DNA of 64,000 nucleotides from Aphelocoma coerulescens. Lineage: Eukaryota > Chordata > Aves > Passeriformes > Corvidae. Made by a program: the position numbers and the translations under genes. Position 1 is the stretch's first letter. Each line of letters opens with the position of its first letter. The DNA lies in NCBI RefSeq assembly GCF_041296385.1, contig NW_027184063.1, positions 1,054,001 through 1,118,000 on the forward strand, read 5' to 3'. Shown in pieces: positions 44,463 to 56,599 of the stretch. The notes under the pieces are model-generated. The model saw nothing but the letters and a program-made list of their open reading frames with translations. It was not told the origin of the DNA and did no database searches.

Positions 44463-45879
44463 TATGGGGTGGAAGCACAGTCCCACCATTTGCCATGGAC
44501 TGATCCAGACTGCACTGGAAAAGGGTGAGGCCCCAGAACATCTGCAATACATCGATGACATCATCGTGTGGGGAAACACAGCAAAGGAAGTATTTGAGAA
44601 AGGAGAGAAAATCATCCAGATTCTCGTGGAAGCTGGCTTTGCCATCAAAAGGAGCAAAGTCAAGGGACCTGCCCAAGAGATCCAGTTCCTGGGAGTAAAG
44701 TGGCAAGATGGACGACGTCAGATTCCCACCGAGGTTGTCAACAAGATCACTGCGATGTCTCCACCAACCAACAAGAAGGAAACACAAGCTTTCCTAGGCG
44801 CCATAGGTTTTTGGAGAATGCACATTCCTGAGTACAGCCAGATCATGAGCCCTCTCTACCTGGTTACCCGCAAGAAGAACAATTTCCACTGGGGCCCTGA
44901 ACAAGCCTTCGCCCAGATCAAACAGGAAATCGCTCATGCGGTAGCCCTTGGCCCAGTCAGGACAGGACCAGAGGTGAAGAACGTGCTCTACTCTGCAGCC
45001 GGGAGCCATGGTCTGTCCTGGAGCCTCTGGCAGAAGGTGCCTGGTGAGACTCGTGGTCGACCACTCGGATTCTGGAGCCGAAGCTACAGAGGATCTGAAG
45101 CCAACTACACTCCAACAGAGAAGGAAATCTTGGCCGCCTATGAAGGAGTCCAAGCTGCCTCAGAGGTAATCGGCACAGAGGCACAACTCCTCCTGGCACC
45201 CCGACTACCAGTGCTGGGGTGGATGTTCAAGGGAAAGGTTCCTTCCACGCATCACGCCACCGACACCACATGGAGCAAATGGATTGCTCTCATCACACAG
45301 CGTGCCCGTATTGGAAACCCGAATCGCCCTGGGATTCTGGAAATTATAACAAACTGGCCTGAAGGTGAGACTTTTGGATTATCTTCTGAAGAAGAGGAAG
45401 AGCAAGTGACTCGTGCTGAGGAAGCCCCACCATATAATGAGCTACCGGAGACTGAAAGACGTTATGCCCTCTTCACTGATGGTTCCTGCCGAATTGTAGG
45501 CACTAACAGGAAGTGGAAAGCTGCAGTATGGAGCCCCACACGGCAAGTTGCACAAGCTACCGAGGGACAAGGTGGATCGAGTCAGGTTGCAGAGCTTAAA
45601 GCTGTCCAGCTGGCTTTGGATATTGCTGAACGAGAGAAGTGGCCGAGGCTCTATCTCTACACCGACTCGTGGATGGTAGCTAATGCTCTGTGGGGATGGC
45701 TGGTTCGCTGGAGAAAAGCAAACTGGCAGCGCAAAGGGAAACCCATCTGGGCCGCTGAGATTTGGCAGGACATCGCCGCCCGAGTAGAGAAGCTGACCGT
45801 GAAGGTTCGACACGTGGATGTGCACGTACCCAAGTGTCGGGCTAATGAAGAACATCGCAACAACGAGCAGGTGGACTGA
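44463..45879 (+). pseudogene. ERV3 RT palm, connection and RNase H
   Basis: In the shifted frame GWKHSPTICHGL leads to the active site YIDD (about 44,548-44,559), connection (FLGAIGFWRMHIP) and RNase H with FTDGSCR, AELKAVQLALDI and YTDSWMVANALWGW. A TGA at 45,877-45,879 ends the frame where ERV2 has an ordinary codon. A working RT would need both lesions absent. Confidence 0.88.
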
Positions 45880-46803
45880 GCTGCCAAGGTGAAAGTATCA
45901 CAGGTGGATCTGGACTGGCAGCACAAGGGAGAACTATTCCTAGCTCGTTGGGCCCATGATGCCTCTGGTCATCAGGAGAGAGATGCAACATACCGATGGG
46001 CCCGTGACCGAGGGGTGGACCTTACCATGGACAGCATCTCACAGGTCATCCACAGTTGTGAGACCTGTGCTGCAATCAAACAGGCCAAGCGGGTGAAGCC
46101 TCTGTGGTACGGTGGACGATGGTCAAAGTACAGGTATGGGGAAGCCTGGCAAGTTGATTACATCACCCTTCCCCAAACCCGCCAAGGCAAGCGCTACGTG
46201 TTGACCATGGTTGAAGCAACTACTGGATGGCTGGAGACCTACCCTGTGCCTCATGCTACAGCCCGGAACACCATCTTGGGCCTGGAAAAGCAAGTTCTGT
46301 GGAGACATGGCACCCCCGACAGAATCGAGTCAGACAACGGGACTCATTTTAAGAACAGCCTCATCAAAACCTGGGCCAGAGAACATGGTATCGAATGGAT
46401 ATATCACATTCCTTATCATGCACCAGCTGCCAGAAAAGTTGAACGCTGCAATGGACTACTTAAAACCACCCTAAAGGCACTTGGTGGGGGGACCTTCAAA
46501 AATTGGGAAGTGAACTTAGCGAAGGCTACCTGGATGGTCAATACCCGAGGGTCCATCAATCGAGCTGGTCCTGCCGAGTCTGAACCCTTGCACACAGTGG
46601 ATGGAGATGGAGTCCCTGTGGTACACCTGAGAGGTATTTTAGGAAAGACTATTTGGATTAATCCTACCTCAGGCAAAGGCAAACCCATCCGTGGCATTGT
46701 CTTTGCTCAAGGACCTGGTTGCACTTGGTGGGTAATGCAAAAAGATGGGGAAACCCGTTGTGTACCACAGGGAGACCTAATCTTAGGTGAGAACGGTGTG
46801 TAG
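45880..46803 (+). pseudogene. ERV3 integrase
   Basis: The domain is complete in one frame after the TGA. The zinc-binding set is HDASGHQ and CETC; the catalytic residues are Asp in WQVDYI, Asp in ESDNGTHF and Glu in KVERCNG. The C-terminal part ends GPGCTWWVM and stops at 46,801-46,803. It is labelled pseudogene only because the upstream frame is broken. Confidence 0.88.
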
Positions 46804-46811
46804 GATTTCAT

Positions 46812-46836
46812 TGTATATATATATATATATATATAT
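46812..46836. repeat. (TA)n microsatellite
   Basis: About eleven TA units lie just after the integrase stop, inside ERV3. Confidence 0.9.
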
Positions 46837-46898
46837 GCATGTATGTGTGTTTAGAGTTTAAGAAGGTATTGATTTGGGATGATGTAGATGGTAATAGA

Positions 46899-46913
46899 AT
46901 AAGGGGTGGATAA
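46899..46913 (+). promoter_or_regulatory. ERV3 polypurine tract
   Basis: The purine run ataaggggtggataa lies directly before the 3' LTR; it would prime plus-strand synthesis. Confidence 0.6.
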
Positions 46914-47466
46914 TGTCCTGGGTTGAGGTGTATTCTATTACCATCCTCATGAGCTGTTGAAATCAGGTGGGGCAGTGTTTCCTTGCCTCCTCCCCCCAGA
47001 CTATCTTGCTGTTAATGGCCCATCATTGTCCCCCTGCATGACTCAGAGATAACTCCCTCCAGACTATCTTCTGTTAACGAGCCTAATCAACACTTGGCCT
47101 CATGACTCATTACTCCATTGTGAGATGCTCCACCCAGAGGGAGGAACCAAGCATCCCATCGTGGATATAACTGGGACTCTGAGCACGAAAGACACGGGCT
47201 CCACTGGATTTCCAGAGGATAGGAGCTACACAGCCACCGCTGGACTTTCTGAGGAAGAGCAGACCCCTTCTACTACAGGATCACCACTTCAGAGGACTGC
47301 AGCCACCATTCCACCAGACTGCTACCACTACCCTGCCTAACAGGGACTCAGGTTGTATCTTGACTCTGTCAGTGTTTTCTTTTACTTTCTGTTCCTTTTC
47401 TTTAATTTCCATTAAATTGTTATTCTGACTTAGTGCCTCTCACTGGTTTGTTTTCAAACTAGTACA
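46914..47466 (+). repeat. ERV3 3' LTR
   Basis: At 553 bp it is nearly identical to the 5' LTR: one T fewer in a T run, tttc changed to ttgc, and tgg to tag seen. Confidence 0.92.
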
Positions 47467-47471
47467 CCCAC

Positions 47472-48700
47472 TATCCCAGCTGCTGGGGGTCACACTTGTA
47501 TTGGGGTCCCCCATCTACTTGGTCCCTGCCCTCCCCAGGCTGCTGGGAGTCCAGGAATCCAAAAAGCTTCCCCTTTGGTCTCCCCACATAGGGATGCTGG
47601 GGGTTATGGGGTCCAAGGGATCCATCTCCCCTTATTCTCTGCTTCAGGGTGCAGGGGGTCCAAGGAGTCCCCCCTCCCCTCTCCAGGCTGTTGAGGTTCC
47701 CGCGAATCACAGCACTCCCCCCTCTCTGGGCTCCCCACTTTGGGCTCCTGGGGGTCACAGGAGTCTGCTCCTCCAGACTGCCAGGGCTCCCGCGGTCCCG
47801 GTACTGCCCCTCTCTGCTCTCCCCACTCTGGGCTCCTGGGGGTCACAGGGGTCTGCTCCTCCAGACTGCCAGGGCTCCCCTGGTCCCTGTACTGCCCCTC
47901 TCTGCTCTCCCCACTCTGGGGGTCCCCAGGTTCCCCCTCCAGCTCTCCCAGGAGGTCCCGCATCCCCCTGGCTCCGGGCTGGAGGTGGACGTGCCTGACC
48001 CAGGCAGACCAAACCCCCACTGCAGGGCGGACCCCCCATCCCCCTGCCTGCTGCCAGGGCTCTACTGGCATTGCCACCGGGACCCCCCAAAAACACTTCC
48101 TGGGGGGCCCCCCAATGTCCCTGCAAGGCGCATTTTTTTCTTAGCTTTGGAGTTCTTCCTACTCCAAACATCACCCCCAAAAACCCAACCCAGGGGCCCC
48201 CAGGATATCTGGGCCAAGCTCCCCTTCCCCGGGCACCGGCGGGATGGGGGAGCGATGCTCCCATGGGTGGGGGGCTGCGAATTCAGGGAGCGCTCGACCT
48301 TGTTCGCCGTTCTCCTTTTCATGATCTTCCCTTTTCCCTCCTCTTCGTCCTCCGCCCACTCCTCCTCTCCCATCCCTCTTCCACCTCTCCCCAGGACCAG
48401 CCACACCCTGGGTACCCTGTTCCCAAGCCCCTCGCAGCCCACGGAAGCAGTGGGGATGGAGCCTGGACAGGTCGGGATGGGCAGCTCGGGGCTCTCGGCT
48501 GCTCCCACCCGCTGGGGGCGGGGGAACCTGGCCTGGGGAAAGGAGAGGGAAACTGGGAACACTGGGGGCTGCAGATCCCAACTGGGCCTTGCTGGGGACC
48601 CTGGGTGGGGACTTGCAGCCCTTGGGGCTCCTCTCGGAGCCTGGAGAGCCGGGAGGGGGAACACAGAGAGGGCCGGGGGATCCCAGGAGTGGCATCACTG
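47472..48700 (-). other. GC-rich upstream region of gene B (right arm)
   Basis: It is the inverted partner of 15,661-16,876. A possible first exon with a splice donor (gccg before gtgccc on minus) lies near 48,235. Repeated phrases (tgggctcctgggggtcacaggggtctgctcctccagactgccagg type, about 100 bp apart between 47,740 and 47,900) show a local tandem duplication. No coding gene is called. Confidence 0.5.
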
Positions 48701-51289
48701 GCAGTCACTGCTTTGTACTGGGGTAACTGGAACCTTACTGGGGCAACTGGGTGGGACTGGGAATGACTACTACAAGCATGCTGAGGCCAACAGGGATATA
48801 CTGGGAGTATTTGTACCCATCCTGGGATTGACTGGAACCACACTGGGAACAACCAGGACCATGCTGAGGAGAAATGGACCATGCTGGGGGCTACTGGGAG
48901 AAAGTCGGAGTGACTGGGTCTGAACTGGGGGCAACTGGGCACGACTGGGACCATGCTGGGAGGGACTGGGATCATATGGGGAGAGACTGGGACTATACTA
49001 GGAGCAACTGGCTTCAACTGGAACCACACTGGAGGATCATGGGAGCAGCTGTACCCATGCCGCAGTCATACTGGGATCCTCCTGGAGCTGGCTGGGATCA
49101 TACTGGCAGTGAATGGAATAGTAATGAGGGTATCTGAGTGACTGCAATCATACTGGAATCAGACTGGGAGTGACAGGAAAGGTGCTGGCCGTGACTGGAA
49201 CCATACTGGAGGTGACTGAGAGCAACAGAGACCATGCTGGGAGCAAATTGGATCATATTTGGAGTAACTGGGAGTGACTGGATTCATACTGGGAGCAACT
49301 GGGCCCACACTGGGAATGACAGGTAGGCACACTGGGCATGATTGGAATAATACTGGGAGTATCTGGGAGTGACTGGCGTCATACTGGGGGTGACTGTAAC
49401 CATACTGGAGGGGGACTGGGTGCAACTGGGAGTCATACTGGGGTGACTGGGTGCAACTGGGAGCATACTGGCATTGAGAGGGAGCAGTTGGGACCACATT
49501 TGGTGTAACTGGAATCATACTGGGAGTGACTGGAACAAGACTGGCAGTGATGATGGATCCTACTGGGATCATGCGGAGAGCCACTGAGATTACAGCAGGT
49601 GTGAACAGATCCTGACTGGGGTTTACTGGGAGCTACTGGGCCCATGTTGGGAGGAAAATGTGGACACACTGGGAGCAGCTGGGATCAGCTGGAAGGTACT
49701 GAAACCATGCTGAGGGGACTGAGACCACAACTGGGGCAACTGGAATCATACTGGGAGCAACTGGGACAACACTTTGGGCAACTGCCAGAAACTGGGAGCA
49801 TGCTGGAGGCAACTGGGAGTAACTGGGAAAGACTGGGATCATTCTGAGGGAACTAGAACCTCACTGGGGCAACTGGGAGTGCCGGGGAATGACTACAAGC
49901 ATGCTGAGGCCAACTGGGATATACTGGCAGTGTCTGGAACCACACTGGGGCTTACTGGAACCCCACTGGGAACAGCTGGGACCACACTGGGGCCAACTGA
50001 GTGTGACTGGGACTATTCTAGGGGCAACTGGGAGCAACTGGAACTATGGTGGGGGCAAGTGGGATCATCCTAGAATCACGGTGGGAGCAGCTGGGTGAGA
50101 CTGGGATCATTCTGAGGGAACTGGAACCTCACTGGGGCAACTGGGAGTGCCGGGGAATGACTACAAGCATGCTGAGGCCAACTGGGATATACTGGCAGTG
50201 TCTGGAACCACACTGGGGCTTACTGGAACCCCACTGGGAACAGCTGGGACCACACTGGGGCCAACTGAGTGTGACTGGGACTATTCTAGGGGCAACTGGG
50301 AACAACTGGAACTATGGTGGGGGCAAGTGGGATCATCCTAGAATCACGGTGGGAGCAGCTGGGTGAGACTGGGATCATACTGAGGGTGACTGGAATCATC
50401 CTGGGATTGACTGGGAATGGCTGTGAGCAACTGGAATCATGCTGAAAGCAAGTGGGAAGAAGAGGGAAGGACTGGGAGCACGCTGGGGGTGAATGGGATA
50501 TACTGGGTGAGACAGGGAGTCACAGGGATCATACAGGAGGCTACTGGGCTCATGCTGGCACTGGCAGGCAACAACTGGGAGCACACTGGGGGCCACTGGC
50601 ATCATACTGGAAGTGACTGGGATCATACTGGGATTATAGTGGGTGTCAATGGACCCTGACTGGGCATTACTGGGAGCTACCAGGCCCCTGCTGAGAGCCT
50701 ACTGGGGATACACTGAGATCAGACTGGGAGCAACTGGGAATGATAGGATGCATGCTGGTGACAACTGGGATGTACTGGCAGTGACTGGGATAAAATTGGG
50801 GGTTAACTGCACCATGCCAAGGTAACTGGGAGTGCCTGGGAATGACCACGAGAATGTTCAGGGCAACTGCAATATACTGGGAGTGTCTGAGACCATGCGG
50901 GTGGTGACTGGGACCACACTGGGAGCAACTGGGAATGTGCTGGGGGGAACTGGGACCACACTGGGGGCAACTGGGGGTAAGTGTGAGTGACTGGGGCCCT
51001 GCTGGGAGAGACTGGCATCATACTGGCAGTGACTGGGACGACGCATGGGGCAGCTGGGAGAACTGGGAACACACTGGACAAAAGTGGAAGGAACTGGGAG
51101 CAACTGGGACCATGCTGGGGGCAAATTGCATCATAATGGGGAATGACTGGGAGTGACTGGGTTCATACTGGGAGCAACAGAGATCCTACACGGAATGAGG
51201 GGAAGTGACTAGGATCATACCGGGACTGAGTGGGCTCATACTGGGACTGATGAGGAAACTGGAACCACTCGGGGGGGGGGGGGAACTGG
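48701..51289 (+). repeat. GGG-rich satellite, right arm and beyond
   Basis: Units of actggga spaced about 10.3 bp fill the interval. A 258-bp segment is tandemly repeated (49,850-50,108 and 50,109-50,366). gaca at 49,663-49,666 is the unoccupied target of ERV1. Frames on both strands are considered spurious. Confidence 0.9.
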
Positions 51290-52330
51290 GCTCATACTGG
51301 GAGCAGCCATTTCCCGGCCCCGGGACCCCCGAGGCCCTTTCCCGGCCATGCCGCCCCTCCAGCCCCCAGACCCCCCCGCCGGGGTCCCGCCAATCCCAGG
51401 GGTCCCCCCTCTCGGGGTCCCCGCTTCGGGGTTCTGGGGGTCTCCTCTCTCTGGGGTCCCGCTTAGGGAAGCCGGGGCTCCCGGGGGCCCCCAAAACCGG
51501 TGTCCGCCCACCCCCGCGCGGTTCCCACGGGGCCCCGGCAGAGCTCGGAGGGCCCGGCCCGGGAAGCCCAACCCCCACCGCGGGGGGACCCGCATCCCCC
51601 CGCCCCCGCCGCGGCTCTGCCGCCACCGCCACCGGGACCCCCCAAAAACACCTCCCGGGACCCCACGATGTCCCCCCGAGGGCATCTGCGGCTCGGCTTT
51701 GGAGTCCCGCAAGCTCCAAACATCCCCCCAAAAAACCCCAAACCCAGGGACCACCCGAGACATTTGGGGCGAGCTCCCCCTCCCCGGGCACCTGCGGGAC
51801 GGGGGGCGATGGTCCCGGGGGGCTGCGAGTTCAGGGAGCGCTGGAGCCGAGCGCTTCCTCCTCTCCTCCAGCTTCCCGCTGCCGCTCCGCCTCTTCCTCC
51901 CTCCTCCTTCTCCTCTTCCTCCCGCCCCTCCCCAATCCCACCTCCGCCTCCTCCTCCTCCCGCCCCTCCCCAATCCCACCTCCGCCGCCTCCTCCTCCCC
52001 TTCCCTCGCAGCCCCGTTCCCGAGCCCCTCGCAGCCCGCGGGAGCAGCGGGGATGGAGCCGGGACAGGTCGGGATGGGCAGCGCGGGGCTCTCGGCTGCT
52101 CCCACCCGCTGGGGGCGGGGGAACCCAGCCCGGGGAAAGGAGAGGGAAACTGGGAACATTGGGGGCTGCAGATCCCAACTGGGCCTTACTGGGGACCCTG
52201 GGTGGGGACTTGCAGCCCTTGGGGTTCCTCTCGGAGCCTGGAGAGCCAGGAGGGGGAACGCAGAGAGGGCTGGGGGATCCCGGGAGTGGCATCACTGGCA
52301 GTGACTGCTTTGTACTGGGATCGTACTGAG
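51290..52330 (-). promoter_or_regulatory. CpG-rich second copy of the zinc-finger upstream region
   Basis: The core 51,300-52,130 is very GC-rich with many CG dinucleotides, unlike its partners at 15,661 and 47,472, which look partly CpG-depleted. It carries the same possible first exon and donor (gcag before gtgccc on minus near 51,790) and an internal repeat of cccgcccctccccaatccca (51,923 and 51,960). It may be an active CpG-island promoter. Its direction, judged by the homologous exon, is minus. Confidence 0.55.
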
Positions 52331-53335
52331 ATCATACTGGCAGTGATTGGGCTGTACGGGGATCGTACTGACATCATACTGGGAGCAGCTGGGCCCATGC
52401 TGCGGGAGACTGCGATCACACTGAGGGAGACTGGGATCATGCTGGGATCATACTGGGAGTGAGTAGGAGCCTGCAGGGGGCAATTGAGACCTTGTTGGGG
52501 GAAAATGGGATACACTGGGAGTGACTGGGATCATGCTGAGGGTGGCCGGGAGAAACTGGGAGCAACTGGGATCATGCTAGGAGCAACTGGGAGGAACTGG
52601 GAGTGACTGGGAATATGCTGGAGGGAACTGGGAGCGACTGGGAGTGACTGGAACAAAAGTGAGGGTGGAAGAGCAACAGGAACCTGTGGGGGGCAACTGG
52701 TTCATACTGGCAGTGACTGGGAGCACACTGGGGTCATATTTGGATCCTACTGGGAGTGACTGGATTAATACTGGGAGTATCTGAGAGTGACTGGGAACAC
52801 AGCATGCATATCATCCCCCGTACTGGGGGTGACTGGGAGCAACTGGGAGCAAATGTCATCATACTGGGACTGACTGGGTTGATCTAGGAAGTAGCTGGAA
52901 CCATGCTGGAGGCAACTGGTACCATACTGGGAGTGATTGGAAAGAACTGGGATTGAACTGGGATTAAACTGGGACCATACTGGGAGTGCTGGCATGTGAC
53001 TAGGATCATACTGGAGGTGACTGGGATCATATTGGTGTTGAAATGGAGCAACTGGGATCACACTTTGGGCTACTGGGAGCAACTGAGAGAAACTGGTATC
53101 ATGCTGCAAGCAAACTGGAGTAACTGGGAAGGACTGGATGCATGCTGGAGGCAACTGGGATATACTGGGCATGACTGGTATGATACTGAGATAACAAACA
53201 ACCTCACTGGGGCCACTGGCAGCATCTGGGAATGACTATGGACATGCTGAGGGCAACTGGGATATACTGGGAGTGTGTGTAACCATACTGGGGGTGGCTG
53301 GGAGCACACTGGGAGCGACTGGGATTGCCTGGGAT
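52331..53335 (+). repeat. GGG-rich satellite, outer block
   Basis: The same actggga satellite is more diverged and ends near 53,335 at unique sequence. Confidence 0.85.
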
Positions 53336-54368
53336 TTACAGAGCCTTCCCTGGGGACAGCTGGAAGTGATCCCCCCGTTCCCCCCGCCCTCTCTCGGGCA
53401 CTGCCGCATCTCCCAGCCTGCACCGCCAGGATCTGCCTGGAGAAGTGCGATGGCTCCAGCACTGGGGCTGGGGCTGGGGGCTCCTGGGGGCGGCTCGGGG
53501 GGAGTGGGACCTTGGCACCCGCTGGGACCCCCCTGAACTGCCGTTCCCAGGAACGAGACCTCCTGAATCCCCATTCCCGGCATCGGGACCCCCCTGCTCC
53601 TCTTATCCTGCACAGGGACCTCCCTGAATCCCCTATTGCCGGACATCAGGACTCCCCTGCTCCCCTTTTCCTGGCCATCCCATGTCTCCCCAGCTTTCTG
53701 TGTTCTGGATCCTGGGATGACCTGGAATGCCTTGGACCCCCATTCCTGCCTTTCCCAGCCACCAGCCCCACCTTTCTGTAAAAACAGAGACCCCCTGAAC
53801 TCCCCTTCCTGTACATGGCAGTGTCCCCACCCTGTGGACCCCCCTTTTCTGGGAAACTCTGAATTCCCCTTTCATGGGCTCAGGGACCCCCTGGAACTCC
53901 CTTCTACCTCTCCCAGTCCCTGCACTCCCCTTTCCTTGACCCTGAGGCCCCCCTGGACCCCTATTCCTGAGAACCAGGATGGCCTTTTACCCTTCTCCCT
54001 GGCACTGAGACCCCCCTGCACCCCCTTATCCGGCACCAATGCAACCTTTTCCCGGCCACCCCGCCTCTCCCAGCCCCTAGACTCACCCTTTTCCTTGACC
54101 CTGGGCCCCCTGGGCCCCCTGGGCCCCAATTCCTGCATTTCCCAGCCCCCAACCCCTCCTTCCCTCACAGTGAGGGCCCCTGGCACCCCCTTTCCTGGGC
54201 ACAGAATTCCCTGGACACCGCATCCCACCTCTCCCAGTCCCTGCACCCCCTTTCCTTGACTCTGAGCCCCTGAACCTCCTTCCCAGCTCTCCCAGCTCTT
54301 CAAGTCCCTCCTCTCCTTGACCTGTGGCCCCTCCTGGATCCCCAAACTCCCACCCCTAACGCAGTACT
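53336..54368. repeat. C-rich degenerate minisatellite
   Basis: Phrases of gggacccccctg and aactccccttcc type recur about every 27-32 bp from 53,520 to 54,345. No gene is supported. 53,336-53,519 is GC-rich without clear units. Confidence 0.6.
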
Positions 54369-55053
54369 TGGGCTCGAGGCTCGAGCTCTAGCGTGCCCCA
54401 GGTCAGAGAGAGTGCAGCTGCGTTACTTCTGTACGTCGCAGAAGCGACTTCGGCAGCAGGAAAAGGTCCTGCTGGCTGGGCTAGCTTGCTGGCTTCTTTG
54501 CAGAGGGAACACAGCAGGAGCCGATGGGATCCACTCACGTTAGCTCGGAGACAAAGGAAGAGAGAGGCTGTTCTGGTCTGGCTTCTAACAGGTTTATTGT
54601 TAGAAGTCTCTGAACCCAAACAACCTTGGAGGGATGGAATCCGATAGGAATGATGGGAATGATGGGATTGATGGGATTTATGGGATTTATGGGATGGGAC
54701 CCTGAGGCTTGTCCTCAGTTTTATAGGGAATTTGAAAACCCTGGTGAAAGGGGAAAACAACCAATGAGTTACAAGCCAGGGGAGGATACAATTCAACAAG
54801 AACCACTGGGGGAAACTGAGAGGCGGGAGTTACAACAAAGAACCAGTGAACAACTGAGTAACCGAGAATTTTCCCAAACCGGGGGAGGTGGCTTGTACCT
54901 GGGCACCACCGGGGGGGGTGCGGCTTAGGCTTCTGAGCCACCCCTGACCCACCCTCTGAGTCTGCCTCTTTGGGAAACTCAATCCAGGGGATAGGCTGGG
55001 ATTGATTGGCATCACGCTGCCCCAGCCCCGCGGTGGGCTGGGTCATACCAACA
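54369..55053 (-). repeat. ERV7 3' LTR
   Basis: The minus-strand LTR of about 685 bp starts tgttggtatgacc and contains aataaa (plus tttatt, 54,593-54,598) and a gatgggatt-type microsatellite (54,650-54,700). The outer edge (54,369) is approximate. A polypurine tract (aataaagaagggggaga on minus, 55,070-55,054) adjoins it. No 5' LTR was found. Confidence 0.7.
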
Positions 55054-55070
55054 TCTCCCCCTTCTTTATT

Positions 55071-55410
55071 ACCTTGAAATGAGGGGGAAGGCTTAAGGGA
55101 TTTCAAAACCAAACACTTAAAAATGGGAAGGGCTAATAAAATTTAAAACTCCATAAAGAAACCCCATAGAATGTCCTTGATAATGGAAGGAATCCAGCTG
55201 CTGGAGCTCCTGGTGCACAGGAGGAGATGCAGCAGCAGGTGGGGCAGCAGCAGGTAGGAGATCATCACACAGTCACGGGTGGTAACTTTAGGAACAGTGT
55301 AACACAAAATTACTATAAATACAATTAACTTAAATAACAAGAATGGCTCCCTTGAACTCCCCCTCTTTCAAAACAAAACTGAGGGTTCATTTTGGAAAGG
55401 GAGACACATT
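55071..55410 (-). other. ERV7 region between integrase and 3' LTR; no env
   Basis: AT-rich sequence without a coding frame, showing that this element lacks env at the usual place. Confidence 0.5.
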
Positions 55411-56599
55411 TTAAGGAGACTGGGAGGTGGAGGGTTTGTTTTTCAGGCCTGGAGGAGGAGTCGTTTTTCCAGGTGGCTTGGTTTTTCTTCTTTTCCAGGC
55501 TGTGGCAGCTTCTTTCCTATGCTTGGCAGCTGTAGGTGGTCTCAAAAAGGGTTTGATCCATTTTCCAGGGATCCATTTTGGACCCTCTGGGGTGGAAATG
55601 CACCCGTAGCCTCTACCTCGGGTGACTAGGGGGTATGGGCCATATAGTTGTAAAGTATCAGGGTCTTTTATTAGGACCTCAGGTCTCTCAGTCAGTTTAT
55701 GTTTGGCAGAGTTTGTGAAGTGTCTCATTATGGAAGGATCAGGTTCCTCATAGGAACAGTTTAAAAAGTTCAAAGTGAACAACGCTTTGGAAAGTCTTAT
55801 GATGGGGGCAGTGATCTCATTGCCACCTTTTTGTTGTTCAAGCAGTCTTTTTAGTGTTTGATGCTTTCTTTCTACGATGGCTTGGCCTGTGGGTGAGTGA
55901 GGGATGCCAGTGATGTGATCCACACCCCACTCACTCATGAATGTTTTTAACTCTGCAGAGGTGTATGCTGGGCCATTGTCAGTTTTTATTTTATTTGGTG
56001 TCCCCAACACAGCGAAGGCCTGGACTAGGTGGTTGATGACATCTTTGGCCCTCTCTCCACAGTGGGCTGAGGCAAAGGTTGCACCAGAAAAGGTATCCAC
56101 AGAAACGTGAATATATTTCTGGCAGCCAAATTGGGGGAAGTGGGTGACATCTGTTTGCCATACATCACAACTGCCGAGGCCTCAGGGGTTAACCCCTTGA
56201 CCAAATGATGGAAGCTGATGTTTTTGGCAGTTGGGGCATGTCACCACAATAGTTTTTGCTTGGTCTCTAGTGAGGTGGAACATTCAAATGAGAGCTGGAG
56301 CATTCTGATGGAACATTGCATGGCTCAGCCGGGCTTGCTGGAATCTGTTAGGCAGATTCGCTAACTCGATGGGTATCGTTAGGGCATCTGCTTTCCTTCT
56401 GCAGTAAATCCTGGCAGGTCAGTGTGTGAACTCACATGCATGACATAGAATGGTTGCTTTTGGTGGGAGATCAGTTGAATCAGTTTCGAAAGCAAGTTAC
56501 GAATTTTTTGGGTTTGCAAACTCCTTTAGTAAGGCTCTTTCTGCCCTGGAAACTACACCTGCAACATAGGCTGAATAAGTTCTCAAATTAAATGGTTCA
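55411..56599 (-). pseudogene. ERV7 integrase
   Basis: Zinc domain HAMFHQN and CPNC, then Asp in WQTDVTHF, Asp in KTDNGPAY, Glu in AIVERKHQ are read on minus. Stops interrupt it near 56,285 and 56,180; from 56,100 the frame is open to the stop at 55,411. The C-terminal tail is Lys/Pro-rich (KRRKTKPPGKTTPPP). The family is the same broad class II group as ERV4 and ERV5. Confidence 0.85.

Larger units (their letters stand above)
41125..47471 (+). mobile_element. ERV3: young ERVL-like provirus with 5-bp target duplication
   Basis: The LTRs (41,130-41,683 and 46,914-47,466) differ by about two substitutions and one missing T by eye. The target duplication cccac lies at 41,125-41,129 and 47,467-47,471. 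Order is LTR, lysine-type primer site, gag, protease, RT, RNase H, integrase, polypurine tract, LTR, with no env and no dUTPase. Three lesions are seen in pol: an 11-bp deletion removing LPQG of RT, a TGA at 45,877 and none in integrase. Gag is open. It interrupts the presumed first intron of gene B; the left arm is unoccupied at about 16,876. Confidence 0.93.
36036..50925 (-). repeat. Right arm of the inverted duplication
   Basis: It is the reverse complement of the left arm (see 1-21,859). Insertions specific to this arm are the solo LTR 36,260-36,737, ERV3 41,130-47,466 and a 258-bp internal duplication of satellite (49,850-50,366). Further satellite continues past 50,925, where the left partner lies outside the window. 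Confidence 0.9.
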
